From: Martinezella lusitana
GTDB lineage: Bacteria > Pseudomonadota > Alphaproteobacteria > Rhizobiales > Rhizobiaceae
Assembly: GCF_014207095.1 (NCBI RefSeq)
Contig: NZ_JACHBG010000020.1
Location: 34,644 to 98,643, forward strand
Length of the DNA: 64,000 nucleotides
Direction of reading: 5' to 3'
Each line of letters opens with the position of its first letter. Within the stretch, counting starts at the first letter, position 1. This document shows, one piece after another, positions 53,568-63,352 of this stretch. The notes below the pieces were generated by a model. It was not told the DNA's origin. It worked only from the letters and a program-made list of their open reading frames with translations, and searched no databases. A program made the position numbers and the translations under genes.

Positions 53568-55109
53568 ATGCTCGGCATGATGACAGTACCTTTTTCCCTG
53601 GTGGATCACAAAATGCATTCACAAGGCGCTGGCGGGCTCGCTTGGATGCTTGTCCGGTGGCGGGGCAGACCGATCGTCGCCTATAGTGTCGCCGCCGCTG
53701 CTCCATTCGGCGTCCTCGCACTGAGATTGGCCCTGTCGCAGTTCACCAGCGACGATCTTACCCTATTGCCGTTCATTCCCGCTATTCTCGTGGTCGCAAT
53801 CATCGGCGGCGGAAAGCCGATTTCTCTAGCGGCGGGCATGTCGCTTGGCGCTGATGTCCTTGTTCAGCGGCTGAGCGATGCGGCTTACGCGACGGTCTTT
53901 GAACTGGTTTCCTTTGGCGTTGCGGTGCTTCTGATTGCTTGTCTGGGAGAGGTGTTGCAGGCGACGAGACATGCCATCATCGAGAGTGAGATTGCCCCCA
54001 CTGCGCATCTGACATCGATATTGGACAAAGTGCCCGATGCGATGGTGATCACGACCCGCGACGGTAAAATTGTGTCCTTCAACGCCGCCGTCTTGCGGCA
54101 GTTCGGGTATGCAGAACAAGAGCTCGTTGGCGCGAACCTGCGACTGCTGATGCCTGATCCTTTTCGCGCCGTCCACGGCAGCCATATGCAACGGCAACTT
54201 GGAAGGGGCGAAAAGCGCGTTCTCGCAGATCAAGCAGTTGTCGGACGCAGGAAGAACGGATCGACGTTTCCCCTCAAGTTAACCGCGAGCCAGCTGGAAT
54301 CGGGTGGTGGCTTATTTTTCATCGGCTTCCTAAGAGACCTTACGGAGCGGGAAGAGGCTGCTGCTCACCAGCAGCGGATCCAGGCGGAATTGGCAAGATT
54401 GGCCCGCCTGAGCGAAATGGGCGAAATGGCATCCGCCCTTGCGCATGAGCTGAACGAACCGCTGTCGGCGATCGCAAATTACGCTTTCGGGTGTACGAAG
54501 CTCTTGAGCGACATGGACAACAATGTCCCAACGGTCATGAGAAACGCTTTGCAGGAGATTGAACGTCAGTCCCTTAGAGCGGCAAAAATTATCAAACATC
54601 TCAGAGAGTTCGTCACGACAGGTGAAACGGAAAAGGGCCTCGAAAATATCCGCACGCTGGTGGAGGAAGCAGGCGTCCTTGCGCTTGTAGGTTCCCGAGA
54701 AAAAGGCGTCAGGACTGTCTTCGAATACGTGCCCGGCGCCGAGATGGTGATGGTCGATCGTGTTCAGGTCGAACAGGTCATCATTAATTTGATGCGAAAC
54801 GCCATAGAAGCTATGCGCCACGTCGAGCATCGTGAGCTTACGATCCGCACGATGCCCACGCAGGAGGATGAAGTCGCCGTTATCGTGGAAGACACCGGCA
54901 AAGGCATTCCGGAAGAAATTGCCGCGGAGCTCTTCGAGCCATTCGTCACGACAAAGCCAAGTGGAATGGGTGTCGGCCTTGCGATCTCGAAACGTATTGT
55001 CGAGGCCCATGGAGGTGAAATGACGGTCTCAAGAAACGCGGCTGGCGGAGCTACTTTCCAGTTCACGCTTCCCGCCTATACGGAAGGACAAACGTGTGAA
55101 ACCGACTGA
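53568..55109 (+). CDS. fixL: Oxygen-sensing histidine kinase FixL
   Basis: 513 residues. Membrane part (about residues 40-140), then a haem PAS domain (VPDAMVITTRDGKIVSFNAA), with a histidine at the proximal-ligand place in RLLMPDPFRAVHGSHMQRQL. Kinase H-box ASALAHELNEPLSAIANYAF, N-box LMRNAIEAM, G-boxes EDTGKGIPEE and GMGVGLAIS. By alignment from memory, the FG-loop arginine that contacts O2 in B. japonicum FixL (Arg220) is Gln here. Overlaps fixJ by 14 bases. Confidence 0.92.
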   Translation: MLGMMTVPFSLVDHKMHSQGAGGLAWMLVRWRGRPIVAYSVAAAAPFGVLALRLALSQFTSDDLTLLPFIPAILVVAIIGGGKPISLAAGMSLGADVLVQRLSDAAYATVFELVSFGVAVLLIACLGEVLQATRHAIIESEIAPTAHLTSILDKVPDAMVITTRDGKIVSFNAAVLRQFGYAEQELVGANLRLLMPDPFRAVHGSHMQRQLGRGEKRVLADQAVVGRRKNGSTFPLKLTASQLESGGGLFFIGFLRDLTEREEAAAHQQRIQAELARLARLSEMGEMASALAHELNEPLSAIANYAFGCTKLLSDMDNNVPTVMRNALQEIERQSLRAAKIIKHLREFVTTGETEKGLENIRTLVEEAGVLALVGSREKGVRTVFEYVPGAEMVMVDRVQVEQVIINLMRNAIEAMRHVEHRELTIRTMPTQEDEVAVIVEDTGKGIPEEIAAELFEPFVTTKPSGMGVGLAISKRIVEAHGGEMTVSRNAAGGATFQFTLPAYTEGQTCETD

Positions 55110-55716
55110 CTATACGATCCATATTGTCGATGATGAAGAGCCGGCGCGCAAATCGTTTGCCTTCATGCTGACCATGAACGGCTATGCCGTCAAGGTGCAT
55201 CAATCGGGAGCCTTGTTTCTTTCCTTTGCGCCGGGCATCCACAACGGAATTCTTGTTACGGATCTCAGAATGCCAGAGATGTCAGGTATAGATCTCATCC
55301 GTCAGCTTAGCGTGAAAAAGATCTCAATTCCGTCAATCGTGATCAGCGGACATGGCGATGTGCCGGTGGCAGTTGAGGCGATGAAAGCCGGTGCGGTCGA
55401 CTTCATAGAGAAACCCTGCGAAGACGCCGTTATCATTGAGGCGATCGAACGAGCGTCGGACCATTTACATGTTAATGGCGCTAACGTCGACGAGAGCCTT
55501 GCCATTCAAGCGCGCATCGAAACCTTGAGCGAGAGGGAGCGCCAAGTGCTTCTTGCCGTCGTGGTCGGCCTTCCGAACAAGTCGATTGCACATGATCTGA
55601 ATATTAGCCGCCGCACGGTGGAGGTTCATCGCGCCCGCGTCATGTCGAAAATGAGAGCAAAAAGCATCCCGCATCTGGTTCGTATGGCTGTTGCGGTGGA
55701 GATGGGGCCCTTCTAG
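55096..55716 (+). CDS. fixJ: Response regulator FixJ
   Basis: 206 residues from a GTG. Receiver domain with IHIVDDEEPARKSF, phospho-Asp in VTDLRMPEMSG and lysine in FIEKPCED. LuxR-type helix-turn-helix at the C-terminus: LSERERQVLLAVVVGLPNKS and ISRRTVEVHRARVMSKM. Partner of FixL; expected to activate fixK just downstream. Confidence 0.95.
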   Translation: MKPTDYTIHIVDDEEPARKSFAFMLTMNGYAVKVHQSGALFLSFAPGIHNGILVTDLRMPEMSGIDLIRQLSVKKISIPSIVISGHGDVPVAVEAMKAGAVDFIEKPCEDAVIIEAIERASDHLHVNGANVDESLAIQARIETLSERERQVLLAVVVGLPNKSIAHDLNISRRTVEVHRARVMSKMRAKSIPHLVRMAVAVEMGPF

Positions 55717-56134
55717 CTTCGTAGTGTTGATCTCGCCGCATTCGGGGTCCTGCCGTAACCTTGCGAACGGGAAGGGTCGTCATGGCATCTGTTTTCCCAA
55801 AAACTCTAAATTGATCGTCATTGCTCGATGACGGGATTATATAATCGAAGGCAACTTTGGAGGCGCTTTCGCGGACTTAGCGGGCCCATCCTGCGCGTCG
55901 AGACGTCTTTGCCGAAAGACTCGCCCGCATTATTTTCTGACCGGGCGGCGCCACGATTTCTTATGACGACGACAAGCTGCTGCCTCTAGTGATGAACACC
56001 CTTCGAAAGGGATCGGAATAAATCGCCGGCAATTCGCACGAGATGCCGGTTAAGTGTTTACCCTTAGTGATAAAACCGAATTTATCGCTCCCATAAGAAC
56101 CGGCAATCTTGCCCCGGAACATGGGGAATACCAG

Positions 56135-56794
56135 ATGCAGTCGAAATTCATGCCCGCAGCACAGCCTTGGACCTCGCCGACGAAAATTGTGGGGCCGCAA
56201 ATTGGGGGAGCGCACATCGCCGTCACATATGAGCGCGGCCAAGAGATATACGCCCAGGGCGGGAGCGCCGATAAGTGCTATCGGGTTTCTACCGGAGCTG
56301 TTCGGGTATGTCGCATCCTTTCCAACGGGGGGAGGCAGGTCGTCTCCTTCCATGTCGCGGGGGAAATGTTCGGCTTCGAAGCTGGCTCTCAGCATCGTTA
56401 CTTTGCCGAAGCGCTCGCCCTGACAAGAATAGTGGCGTTTGAACAGGGCCTTGCTCAGCAGCGGCATTTGCCGGAACTCCTTGCACTTGCTCTTGAAGCT
56501 ATGGAACGTGCTCAGGAACACCTTCTGCTTATCGGACGGCAGTCTGCGATTGAACGGGTGGCCACATTTTTGTTGGATCTCTGCGAGCGCCTGGGAGGCA
56601 CTCGGCAGTTTAGATTGGCCATGTCGCGGCAGGACATTGCGGACTATCTCGCCTTGACGATCGAGACGGTATCGCGTGCCATGAGCGAGTTGAAGGAACA
56701 AAGCATAATCAGCCTGCGACATGCGCGAATGGTCGACATTCGGAAGCCTGATGCACTTCGTTCGCTCTGTGGCCATGTTGCCGGACTATCTTAG
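56135..56794 (+). CDS. fixK: Crp/Fnr regulator FixK
   Basis: 219 residues from the ATG at 56135, with GGGGAA upstream (a GTG start at 56054 would add 27 residues). Cyclic-nucleotide-like sensor domain (YERGQEIYAQGGSADKCYRV), then helix-turn-helix SRQDIADYLALTIETVSRAM with the E-x-x-S-R contacts to TTGA half-sites. It lacks the N-terminal cysteine cluster of FNR/FnrN, so it is FixK-type and oxygen-blind itself. It should bind the TTGA boxes listed in this window. Confidence 0.93.
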   Translation: MQSKFMPAAQPWTSPTKIVGPQIGGAHIAVTYERGQEIYAQGGSADKCYRVSTGAVRVCRILSNGGRQVVSFHVAGEMFGFEAGSQHRYFAEALALTRIVAFEQGLAQQRHLPELLALALEAMERAQEHLLLIGRQSAIERVATFLLDLCERLGGTRQFRLAMSRQDIADYLALTIETVSRAMSELKEQSIISLRHARMVDIRKPDALRSLCGHVAGLS

Positions 56795-57078
56795 CTCGGC
56801 GCGACCTGTGCAATGCAGGACGTTGCGGCCTTCGGGCGGAAAATCGCGATTTGCGCCCGCGTGTCATTTCATCTGGGACATTGTCTTGCGGGCCCACGTC
56901 AACTTGTTTCAGGTCCTTGTCTGGAACTGATGGCGTGGCCCGTAAACGACGGTCACCTTCCGTCAGGCGCGCTTCAGAGCCTGTCAGCAGGAGTTTTGTG
57001 GATCGATGCCGATCCCGTTGGTAACGACATCGGACATTCGGGCATTGGCCTGAACGGCACGACCGTCCCGCATCATCA
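56795..57078. other. No gene seen
   Basis: About 280 bases after fixK; no supported feature. Confidence 0.4.
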
Positions 57079-57650
57079 TCAGGAAACCCTCCGCCACCAT
57101 GCCTGGAGCGAGGGGCCAGGTGCTGCCCCCAACAGGAAGGAGATCAGATCGTAGCGGCTGTCGTCCACCGCGAGATCCAAACCGAGAATGGCTTCTCCGT
57201 ATTGCCTAATGGCCTCAAGACGCCGGCGCCGGCGGCGTCTGGAAAAGAAAAGAGGTCGCCCTTCGGCTGGATTGATCCGGTGGCTGAGATTATTGGCCGC
57301 CACCATGGCCTGTCGTCCCTGCCTGCGAACAGCGCCGTCCGCGAGCGTAGCGGAAGCCGGAACATGTCCCGGCAAGATCGATCGCACCTGCTATTTCGAA
57401 GGCCGATGCGGTGTGCGAGCAGGGTCAGCGCGGTGTCGTTACGAACGATGCCGCAGCCCTCAACGGCAGCCTCAGCGGCCTTCGCCGCACGTCCGCTGAG
57501 CGTCTCGGCATCGTCAAGCCAGTGGCGCGGGGATGCCGATCCGGCGCGCGATTCAGTCGGGTTCAAGGCCGAGCCCCGATTCAATCCGGGCATTCTTGAC
57601 GCGTCAATCGGGCACCGCATGGCCGAGACCTACCAGAGAAGACGAGCGCT
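57079..57650 (-). pseudogene. Decayed gene of unknown family
   Basis: On the minus strand, protein-like segments lie in different frames: LSGRAAKAAEAAVEGCGIVR with NDTALTLLAHRIG, then MVAANNLSHRINPAEGRPLF and LEAIRQYGEAILGLDLAVDD. They read like one protein broken by frameshifts near 57400 and 57330. No family is recognised with confidence. Confidence 0.4.
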
Positions 57651-58292
57651 TCCCTGATTGCCGCCCAGCCCCCAGAAAGCCGCAGTAAGCCTTTCGCTTT
57701 GACGCTCTGCGAGCTTTACGATGCGCTCGACGACCGGTTCCGTCATTTAAAGACAGGCACTATCCCGTCCGCTTCGCGCGAGCAAGCCGGCCATCACAAA
57801 TCGCTTGGTTTTACGCAACAACCGGAGAGGGATAGCCGATAAGGCTCTCTGGGAAAATCATCACCAGGGTACGGTCCTACTTTTCCTGCTAACCAAATGG
57901 GATATAAGCGGACACGAAGATGCGCCGACCCTTGGCTCGGCCGTTCACATCGGAACCAATGACGATTGCCGCTGACTTCATAAAGGAGCTTGAAGGATGT
58001 ATTCGCGAATTCTCGCTGAATTTCAAGGGGATCGTGGTGGTTTGAAAATGGTCCCAGCGAGCAATCGTTTGTCGCTGATTAAATTAGATCGCCGATCTCG
58101 CAGCCGTGATTTGACTTCATCGTGCATCGGATTACTGAAGCAAATTGGCTAAGCTCTCTAAAGTTGTTATAACCTGACAATGTTCCCCTCGGAACGGACA
58201 GAAGACGACCTCAAAGGGGCAAAGGCAAGCAGTTCAAGTCCGTCCACGGCGATCCACGCTGACCGGCGATTGTTGAAAAGTAGGGACAGGCG
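57651..58292. other. No gene seen
   Basis: About 640 bases leading to the XRE regulator. A partial palindrome around GTTGTTATAACC (about 58164) may be a promoter/operator, weakly like the one at 62469. Confidence 0.35.
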
Positions 58293-58760
58293 GTGACGCA
58301 AGATCTAGAAAGTTACAAAAGTGCGAGAGGCCTCGTAGATACCACCGATCCGGAAGTCGACAAGCCGATCTACCGCAAGCCCGGTTTTGACGGGAAAGTT
58401 GCGACGCTAGGAGATATGGAAGAACTGATCAGCGCATTTTTAAAAAAAACGCGCGAGGCCGAGGGCCTCGCTCGCGCGGATCTTGCGCCAATGCTCGGTC
58501 TGTCGACACCCGTGTACGGACGTTACGAGCGGGCGTTTTCAAGGATGACGGTCACCCGAATGATCCATCTCTGTGAAATTCTCGGCTTTATGCCCATAGA
58601 TATGCTCTTTGAAGCGGCGCCCCATCTTTGGGGGCGCACGCCTGAGGAAGCCGAGGATCGTCTCACTCTGGACCGAATTATCAGAACCCTTCCGAGCGAG
58701 GCAAAGCGCGATCTCGTTCGGCTGCTGAAGCGTATGGTGCCTCAAGATAACGGGAGCTAA
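58293..58760 (+). CDS. XRE-type transcriptional regulator
   Basis: 155 residues from a GTG (AGGGACAGG upstream). N-terminal motif DPEVDKPIYRKPGFDGKVAT, then a helix-turn-helix (LARADLAPMLGLSTPVYGRY, TVTRMIHLCEILGF). It is clearly paralogous to the protein at 62541-63086, and the two flank repC. Similar regulators are common on rhizobial plasmids; targets unknown. Confidence 0.75.
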   Translation: MTQDLESYKSARGLVDTTDPEVDKPIYRKPGFDGKVATLGDMEELISAFLKKTREAEGLARADLAPMLGLSTPVYGRYERAFSRMTVTRMIHLCEILGFMPIDMLFEAAPHLWGRTPEEAEDRLTLDRIIRTLPSEAKRDLVRLLKRMVPQDNGS

Positions 58761-59025
58761 TGAGACATCAATCGCAGGTAAGCTTGGCTGTCTGGTAGGC
58801 ACTCCGGCAACGGAAAGCGTCGGTCTTCACCGCGATCTCGCCGCAAAGTGGTTTTCATGATCATCTTTTTAAAGGAACCAGCGCCACAACTATAGAATCC
58901 TGGACCTCACACTCACTCGTTTTCCGGTCGGTCACCGCATGCGCCGACATCGTCGCTCACTTTGATCGTGGCGCATGAACAGTGTCGACTAGAACGCTGC
59001 ACCGCTTAAGAGCGTGACCCACCAG
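58761..59025. other. No gene seen
   Basis: About 265 bases between the XRE gene and the 3' end of repC; convergent genes, no obvious terminator. Confidence 0.4.
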
Positions 59026-60324
59026 TTAAGTTTGCCCGGCCATTCGAGTGCTTTGCTCAAGGTCGCGGCGAGCCGCCAGACCGAAGACCGAGCGGGTAAG
59101 ATACAATCTGCCCGCGGCTGCGCGCTCGGCCATTGCGCGCAGATATCCGCCGGGCGAACTGACCTCCTGCCGATTTGCTTTTTCCAGAATAACTGCCACC
59201 GCCACCGCTGCTTGCTGTTCGCCCATTGCCTCCACGGCGCCACGGCGGGCATCCTCTGAGATCCCGACGAAGCGGCACAGCATCGGAGTCAGCCGAACAA
59301 ACTCCTGGAAGCTCTTGGGAGTGCATCCAAGCTCCGCGAGGGCCGGGGCCGCCCGCAAGACATCCTTAAGCGCGATTAGAGCCTGCCGCTGAGGTTCTCG
59401 CTCGCTGACTGAGCCTCGCCAAAGGGTCGCGGTTTCTTCAAAAGCCGAGCTGCTGGCGGCGCTGGCTTTTGGAAAACTGTATTGTCCGACATGAGCCGAA
59501 CCCTCTCGAACATTACTACTACGTTTTGATTGATAAGGAGGTGTAGTCTGTTTCTGCATGTCGTTTTCGACAGGCACGCATGTCGTTTTCCCTGCGCCGA
59601 GTTGGTCTTGAGGTCGCGGGTCAAGCCGCATCAGTCGGTCCATAGACCATTCAAGAAGGACAGTCGCACGACGCAGCATCCGGTTGGATGCTTTGGCAGC
59701 AATTCCGATATAATTGCTGATGCGCTCGACCCGGTCGGCAATGCGTTGGCGCATTGTTGCACTTACATCAGCGACAGCAGCGAGGGCACAACGGATATTG
59801 CGCAAGGCGCCTCGGTACCGTCGCAAGGCAGCTTCGGTCGCCCTCTTCTCCGCTCGGATGTCTTTTACGAGGCGAGTAAGCTCGCCATATCGCAGGACCA
59901 ATATTCGAAGATCGACCCCGCATCCATCCGTTATGACGCCATCGCTGTTTCTGACGGGATATCGCTTATAGTTTCCACTGTCCTGCATCGTGATCAAACC
60001 CAGATCGAAAAGCTTGGAAAGCATTCGACTGACCCGGCCGGCCGAACGCCCGACCTCAAATGCCAATTGTCGGTTCGATTTGAACACGATTGGCCGCCCC
60101 GACGTATCGAAAGTATCGGCGGGGGCGGTGTTGATCAATATTAGCAACAGATGGCTTTCCGTTCCATTTATCAGGCCTGTGCAGGTCAGATTTTGAGCAA
60201 GCACAGCCAATTGGGCACGCGTCACCATTCCGATTTCTGCCGATTTTGCCCAGCGCCGGAATTCAGCCCTTTGGGGCGTTATCTTACGGCCGACCGGCCG
60301 TTGGCAGGTGGTCATATCTTCCAT
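59026..60324 (-). CDS. repC: Plasmid replication initiator RepC
   Basis: 432 residues. N-terminal DNA-binding part typical of RepC: RRWAKSAEIGMVTRAQLAVL, FDTSGRPIVFKSNRQLAFEV and GRSAGRVSRMLSKLFDLGLI. Variable middle and a C-terminal GGYLRAMAERAAAGRLYLTR, also usual. RepC starts replication of repABC plasmids at an origin inside its own gene. Here no repA or repB is found upstream within the window. Frame is intact. Confidence 0.95.
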   Translation of the reverse strand: MEDMTTCQRPVGRKITPQRAEFRRWAKSAEIGMVTRAQLAVLAQNLTCTGLINGTESHLLLILINTAPADTFDTSGRPIVFKSNRQLAFEVGRSAGRVSRMLSKLFDLGLITMQDSGNYKRYPVRNSDGVITDGCGVDLRILVLRYGELTRLVKDIRAEKRATEAALRRYRGALRNIRCALAAVADVSATMRQRIADRVERISNYIGIAAKASNRMLRRATVLLEWSMDRLMRLDPRPQDQLGAGKTTCVPVENDMQKQTTPPYQSKRSSNVREGSAHVGQYSFPKASAASSSAFEETATLWRGSVSEREPQRQALIALKDVLRAAPALAELGCTPKSFQEFVRLTPMLCRFVGISEDARRGAVEAMGEQQAAVAVAVILEKANRQEVSSPGGYLRAMAERAAAGRLYLTRSVFGLAARRDLEQSTRMAGQT

Positions 60325-60384
60325 GTCCTCGTCTCCGTTCGGGACCAGGCAAAGCTCCGCCGTTCACCAAAGTGATGTTTTTTG

Positions 60385-60480
60385 TTGACAAGGAAGGAAG
60401 GGTCTGCGACAAAGGTTTTGGCTAATTTATTCTCTTACAGACCCGCTTCCGGATTGCTTCGGGAGCGGTTTTTCTTTTTC
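60385..60480 (+). ncRNA. Probable counter-transcribed RNA controlling repC
   Basis: Antisense to the repC leader. A TTGACA -35 hexamer at 60385-60390 precedes a short stretch ending in a strong hairpin (CCGCTTCC at 60443-60450 with GGGAGCGG at 60461-60468) and a T-rich run. This is the layout of incompatibility antisense RNAs (incA-like) in repABC plasmids. The -10 element is not clear. Confidence 0.6.
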
Positions 60481-61193
60481 TGGCCGGTTTTTTCTCTCCA
60501 TTTCAGACCCGACGCACGCGTCGGGATGTTTGCGGTCGATACGCGAAAAGCATATCCCAACAAATCAATTTGGCGCAAGATATGTACGAGTTTGAGCTGC
60601 TACTTGAGGTCGCAGCGGGATAGTGACTAAACTAACGCATTGATTTTATTAATTGTTTTGAAAGTCTAAATGCCATTTCGATACCGTTTCGACCGATCAA
60701 ATTTGGTTCGCCTTACGGACAAAATTCTCAAATTGGCCGATGCTCGGACATGGAGCCAATGACGCTTGACCGAAAACGCAATGCTCCTCCCGTACTTGAC
60801 GTTGAGGATCAGCGTGCGAAACGTGGATGGCTGGATGAATAGCGACAGCCCGCTTTCCCAGCTGGTCATCATCGACCCGGGGGCTATCACAAGAGGCGGG
60901 AGGATTGTGCCGTGCGTGGTCGACGTAAACTCCATCCCCTCATTTTGGGTTTTGAGATCTGATCTCCTGGAGCAATGATTACCCGAGGTGCGTTGGATCG
61001 CCATCTCAGACCTGCAAACGGTGCGCGCGTTTTCCGGAGTTCCCTGAGATCTGCCAGCCTATTTAGCGGCAGCGCCACCGCAGCAAATTCATTAAGGGGT
61101 TGCCGCCTGGCAAATGAGTGAGTGAGTTGAAACCGAATACCTAAGCTTTTGCCGCCATGCCCGCGCGATCTTTCGCGAGCGTGGCGGTCGGAT
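60481..61193. other. No gene seen; repAB missing
   Basis: About 710 bases. A perfect seven-base-pair hairpin (CCCGACG / CGTCGGG) lies at 60508-60525. A 70-residue frame at 60766-60978 has no ribosome site or known family. No trace of repB or repA was recognised. Confidence 0.45.
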
Positions 61194-61655
61194 TTATTGT
61201 ATCAAACCGCGATTTTCGCTCTCTTCGAGCACGGGAGAGCGACGATCAATGCGGACTTGCAAGCTTGCCAGTGCCCCGGCAACTATAAGACCCTTTGGCG
61301 TCATATCGCCGGCCGTGGCAAAGACTGGATCGAGCACCGGCCGGCAACATCGGAAGCGTGCCGCCGCATCCGCAATCGTGATCAATGGGGCACGATAAGG
61401 TTGTCCGCAGTCGCCTCCCACAAGGACAATTTTCCCCGCCAGAGGCTTTGGACAGCCATCAAAGATTGTAAAGGCGGTTAGCCCATCACGCAACGCTTCT
61501 TCATCTACGAACAGCGAGTGCATATCGTCAAAGCGGATCATCTCGATTAGCCTGCTACCAATCAAGTCATAGATCGGAGCAATGCTTCCATCCTGAAGCT
61601 CAACCGCCCCAAAACGGGCGGTATCCGACTCTAACACGTACACGATATTTTTCAT
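61194..61655 (-). CDS. DUF3846-like plasmid protein
   Basis: 153 residues from the ATG at 61655, with AGGAGG upstream (MKNIVYVLESDTARFGAVEL). Contains a DUF3846-type core: SIAPIYDLIGSRLIEMIRFD and HSLFVDEEALRDG, followed by GKIVLVGGD. Such proteins occur on plasmids and phages; function unknown. The C-terminal 50 residues are unfamiliar. Confidence 0.6.
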   Translation of the reverse strand: MKNIVYVLESDTARFGAVELQDGSIAPIYDLIGSRLIEMIRFDDMHSLFVDEEALRDGLTAFTIFDGCPKPLAGKIVLVGGDCGQPYRAPLITIADAAARFRCCRPVLDPVFATAGDMTPKGLIVAGALASLQVRIDRRSPVLEESENRGLIQ

Positions 61656-61798
61656 TTGCTTTAGCCTCCTATTTGAAGCGATCTCGTGCCCACAGAGATG
61701 AGGGAGAAGGGAGAGCTGTGATACCAACCATAGATAGCGGCGGCGCGACGCAATATGCTGTTCTCATAGGGCGTTGTAAATTGCCGTACGCGCCGATT

Positions 61799-61813
61799 TG
61801 GCACGTGTTTCGC
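61799..61813 (+). promoter_or_regulatory. Possible sigma-54 promoter
   Basis: TGGCACGTGTTTCGC, correct GG-N10-GC spacing, one mismatch in the -12 block (TCGC for TTGC). No TGT-N10-ACA site is seen upstream (nearest ends ACG). What it would drive is unclear; a weak 81-residue frame lies at 62062-62307. Confidence 0.3.
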
Positions 61814-62468
61814 AATCTGGACAGCTTTCCGGGTCGGCTGAAATTCTAAAGATTTGTACTGAAATCAGTTGAATCGAGCTGGTATTTCATAGGATACCTT
61901 TAGTGAGAACGCTTGAAGGTGAGCCAAATATATTTTGCGTTTTTTCGGCAAAAAAATGGAAAGCATTATGTCAGTCGACTCATTTTTTGAGCTGAGTATG
62001 CAATTTTCAGTAAGCGTAACGCGTGGAGAGCGCTGGATAACCCGATCGCCCGTCCCGACTTGTGACCTCAAAAAAACACGATCTGGAGGAGCCGATCTAT
62101 GAACGGGTTTCGGCGATCCCCTCTGAGGCTGATGGCCTATCTCGCGTTCCCGCATGTCGATCATCAGACCTAAGCGACAGAGAGCCGCTTCGGGGTCGCA
62201 GTGAACAAAAACCACAGGAAAACCACCCTACAGATTCTAGACATCGCATTGATGCGTTTCTCACGATATCGGATCGGTCGGGAACGCCATGCCAGTGCGG
62301 TGCGTAACCTGGCGATAGCCAATTTGGTGCGATTGTGTTTTTTCTTGCACCAAGAGAAACCAGTGCCGATTTCAATTATGTATTGAAAAACAATAATAAT
62401 ATGCGAAATTAGTGCACGTTTGACGAATTCGCTTGATAGAAAGATGCGCCAAAAATGATCAAAAATGC
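61814..62468. other. No firm gene
   Basis: About 650 bases. The frame at 62062-62307 lacks recognisable domains. AT-rich in the last 150 bases before the XRE gene. Confidence 0.35.
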
Positions 62469-62495
62469 AACGTTACAGGTTTTAACCTTAACGTT
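62469..62495 (+). promoter_or_regulatory. Palindromic operator overlapping XRE promoter
   Basis: AACGTTA-C-AGGTT, TT, AACCT-TAACGTT: two 12-base arms, perfect except one bulged C. A TATAAA -10 hexamer follows at 62502-62507, so the palindrome covers the -35 region. The regulator ATG is at 62541. Likely autorepression site. Confidence 0.65.
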
Positions 62496-62540
62496 TTTCC
62501 GTATAAAAGAGATCTTGCGCGTTAACCCTCAGTCTCAGCA

Positions 62541-63086
62541 ATGGCAGGTCCATCTTTGAAGCAATGGATTAAAGAACTCGGTTTACAGCAGGTCGTTGAC
62601 CCACGCATAGACAAACCTGTCTATCGGAAGCCTTTTGATGGGCGAATTGTGCTTAGCGCCGAACTGGAAGAACAGATCTGCACCAGTCTTCGCGGCGCCC
62701 GCGACAGACGAAAACTGCCTCGATCGAAACTTGCGCCCCTGCTTGGGCTGAGCGAACAGGTTTACGGCCGCTACGAAAATAAGATCTCCCGCCTGACGGT
62801 ATGCCGGCTAATTCATCTCTGTGAGGTTCTGGACGCCACTCCGGAGGAAATTATCGCGCCAGCAGCACCCCATCTCTGGGGTGGGACTGAAGCAAAAGCG
62901 GTTCTGCTATTGGCCTCAATCGAAAAGTTGCGGACCTTGGACGAAGAGACTCTGCGAGATGTTTTCAGCTTGTTAGGTCGCATAGGCGAGACCTGCGGCC
63001 AAAATGATGGCCAGACAGTAGGCGATCCTGAATGCCGCAATGGTGTCGAAATCGCAATTGGTAAGCAAATTGACGGCAGCAAATGA
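62541..63086 (+). CDS. XRE-type transcriptional regulator
   Basis: 181 residues. The motif DPRIDKPVYRKPFDGRIVLS matches the paralogue at 58293-58760. Helix-turn-helix LPRSKLAPLLGLSEQVYGRY and TVCRLIHLCEVLDATPEEII. The short leader and weak ribosome site suggest low expression. A strong palindrome upstream (62469-62495) suggests it controls itself. Confidence 0.75.
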   Translation: MAGPSLKQWIKELGLQQVVDPRIDKPVYRKPFDGRIVLSAELEEQICTSLRGARDRRKLPRSKLAPLLGLSEQVYGRYENKISRLTVCRLIHLCEVLDATPEEIIAPAAPHLWGGTEAKAVLLLASIEKLRTLDEETLRDVFSLLGRIGETCGQNDGQTVGDPECRNGVEIAIGKQIDGSK

Positions 63087-63352
63087 CCGAAATGCGTTGC
63101 GCTAATTGAAGTAAATCCATCGTGACATTTCCCGGCCACTCCTCGAACATGTATTCTGCTGCTTTGTCCGCACTACCTATGGTAAGATATTGACCGACCC
63201 GACGCGTTTCGAGCGTCACTGGTAGCGTCCACCAGTGTAGCGTCATCTTCGTTTCTTCCGAACCGCGATGAACTGGGTTCCGACGGAACACAGGGAAGCG
63301 CTTCAGTGCGAGTGCCACTTCCCAGGGATGCCGATCTCAGGGAGAAACCAAA

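Noticed and set aside
60766..60978. 70-residue frame upstream of repC
   Set aside because: No ribosome site, no resemblance to RepB or RepA.
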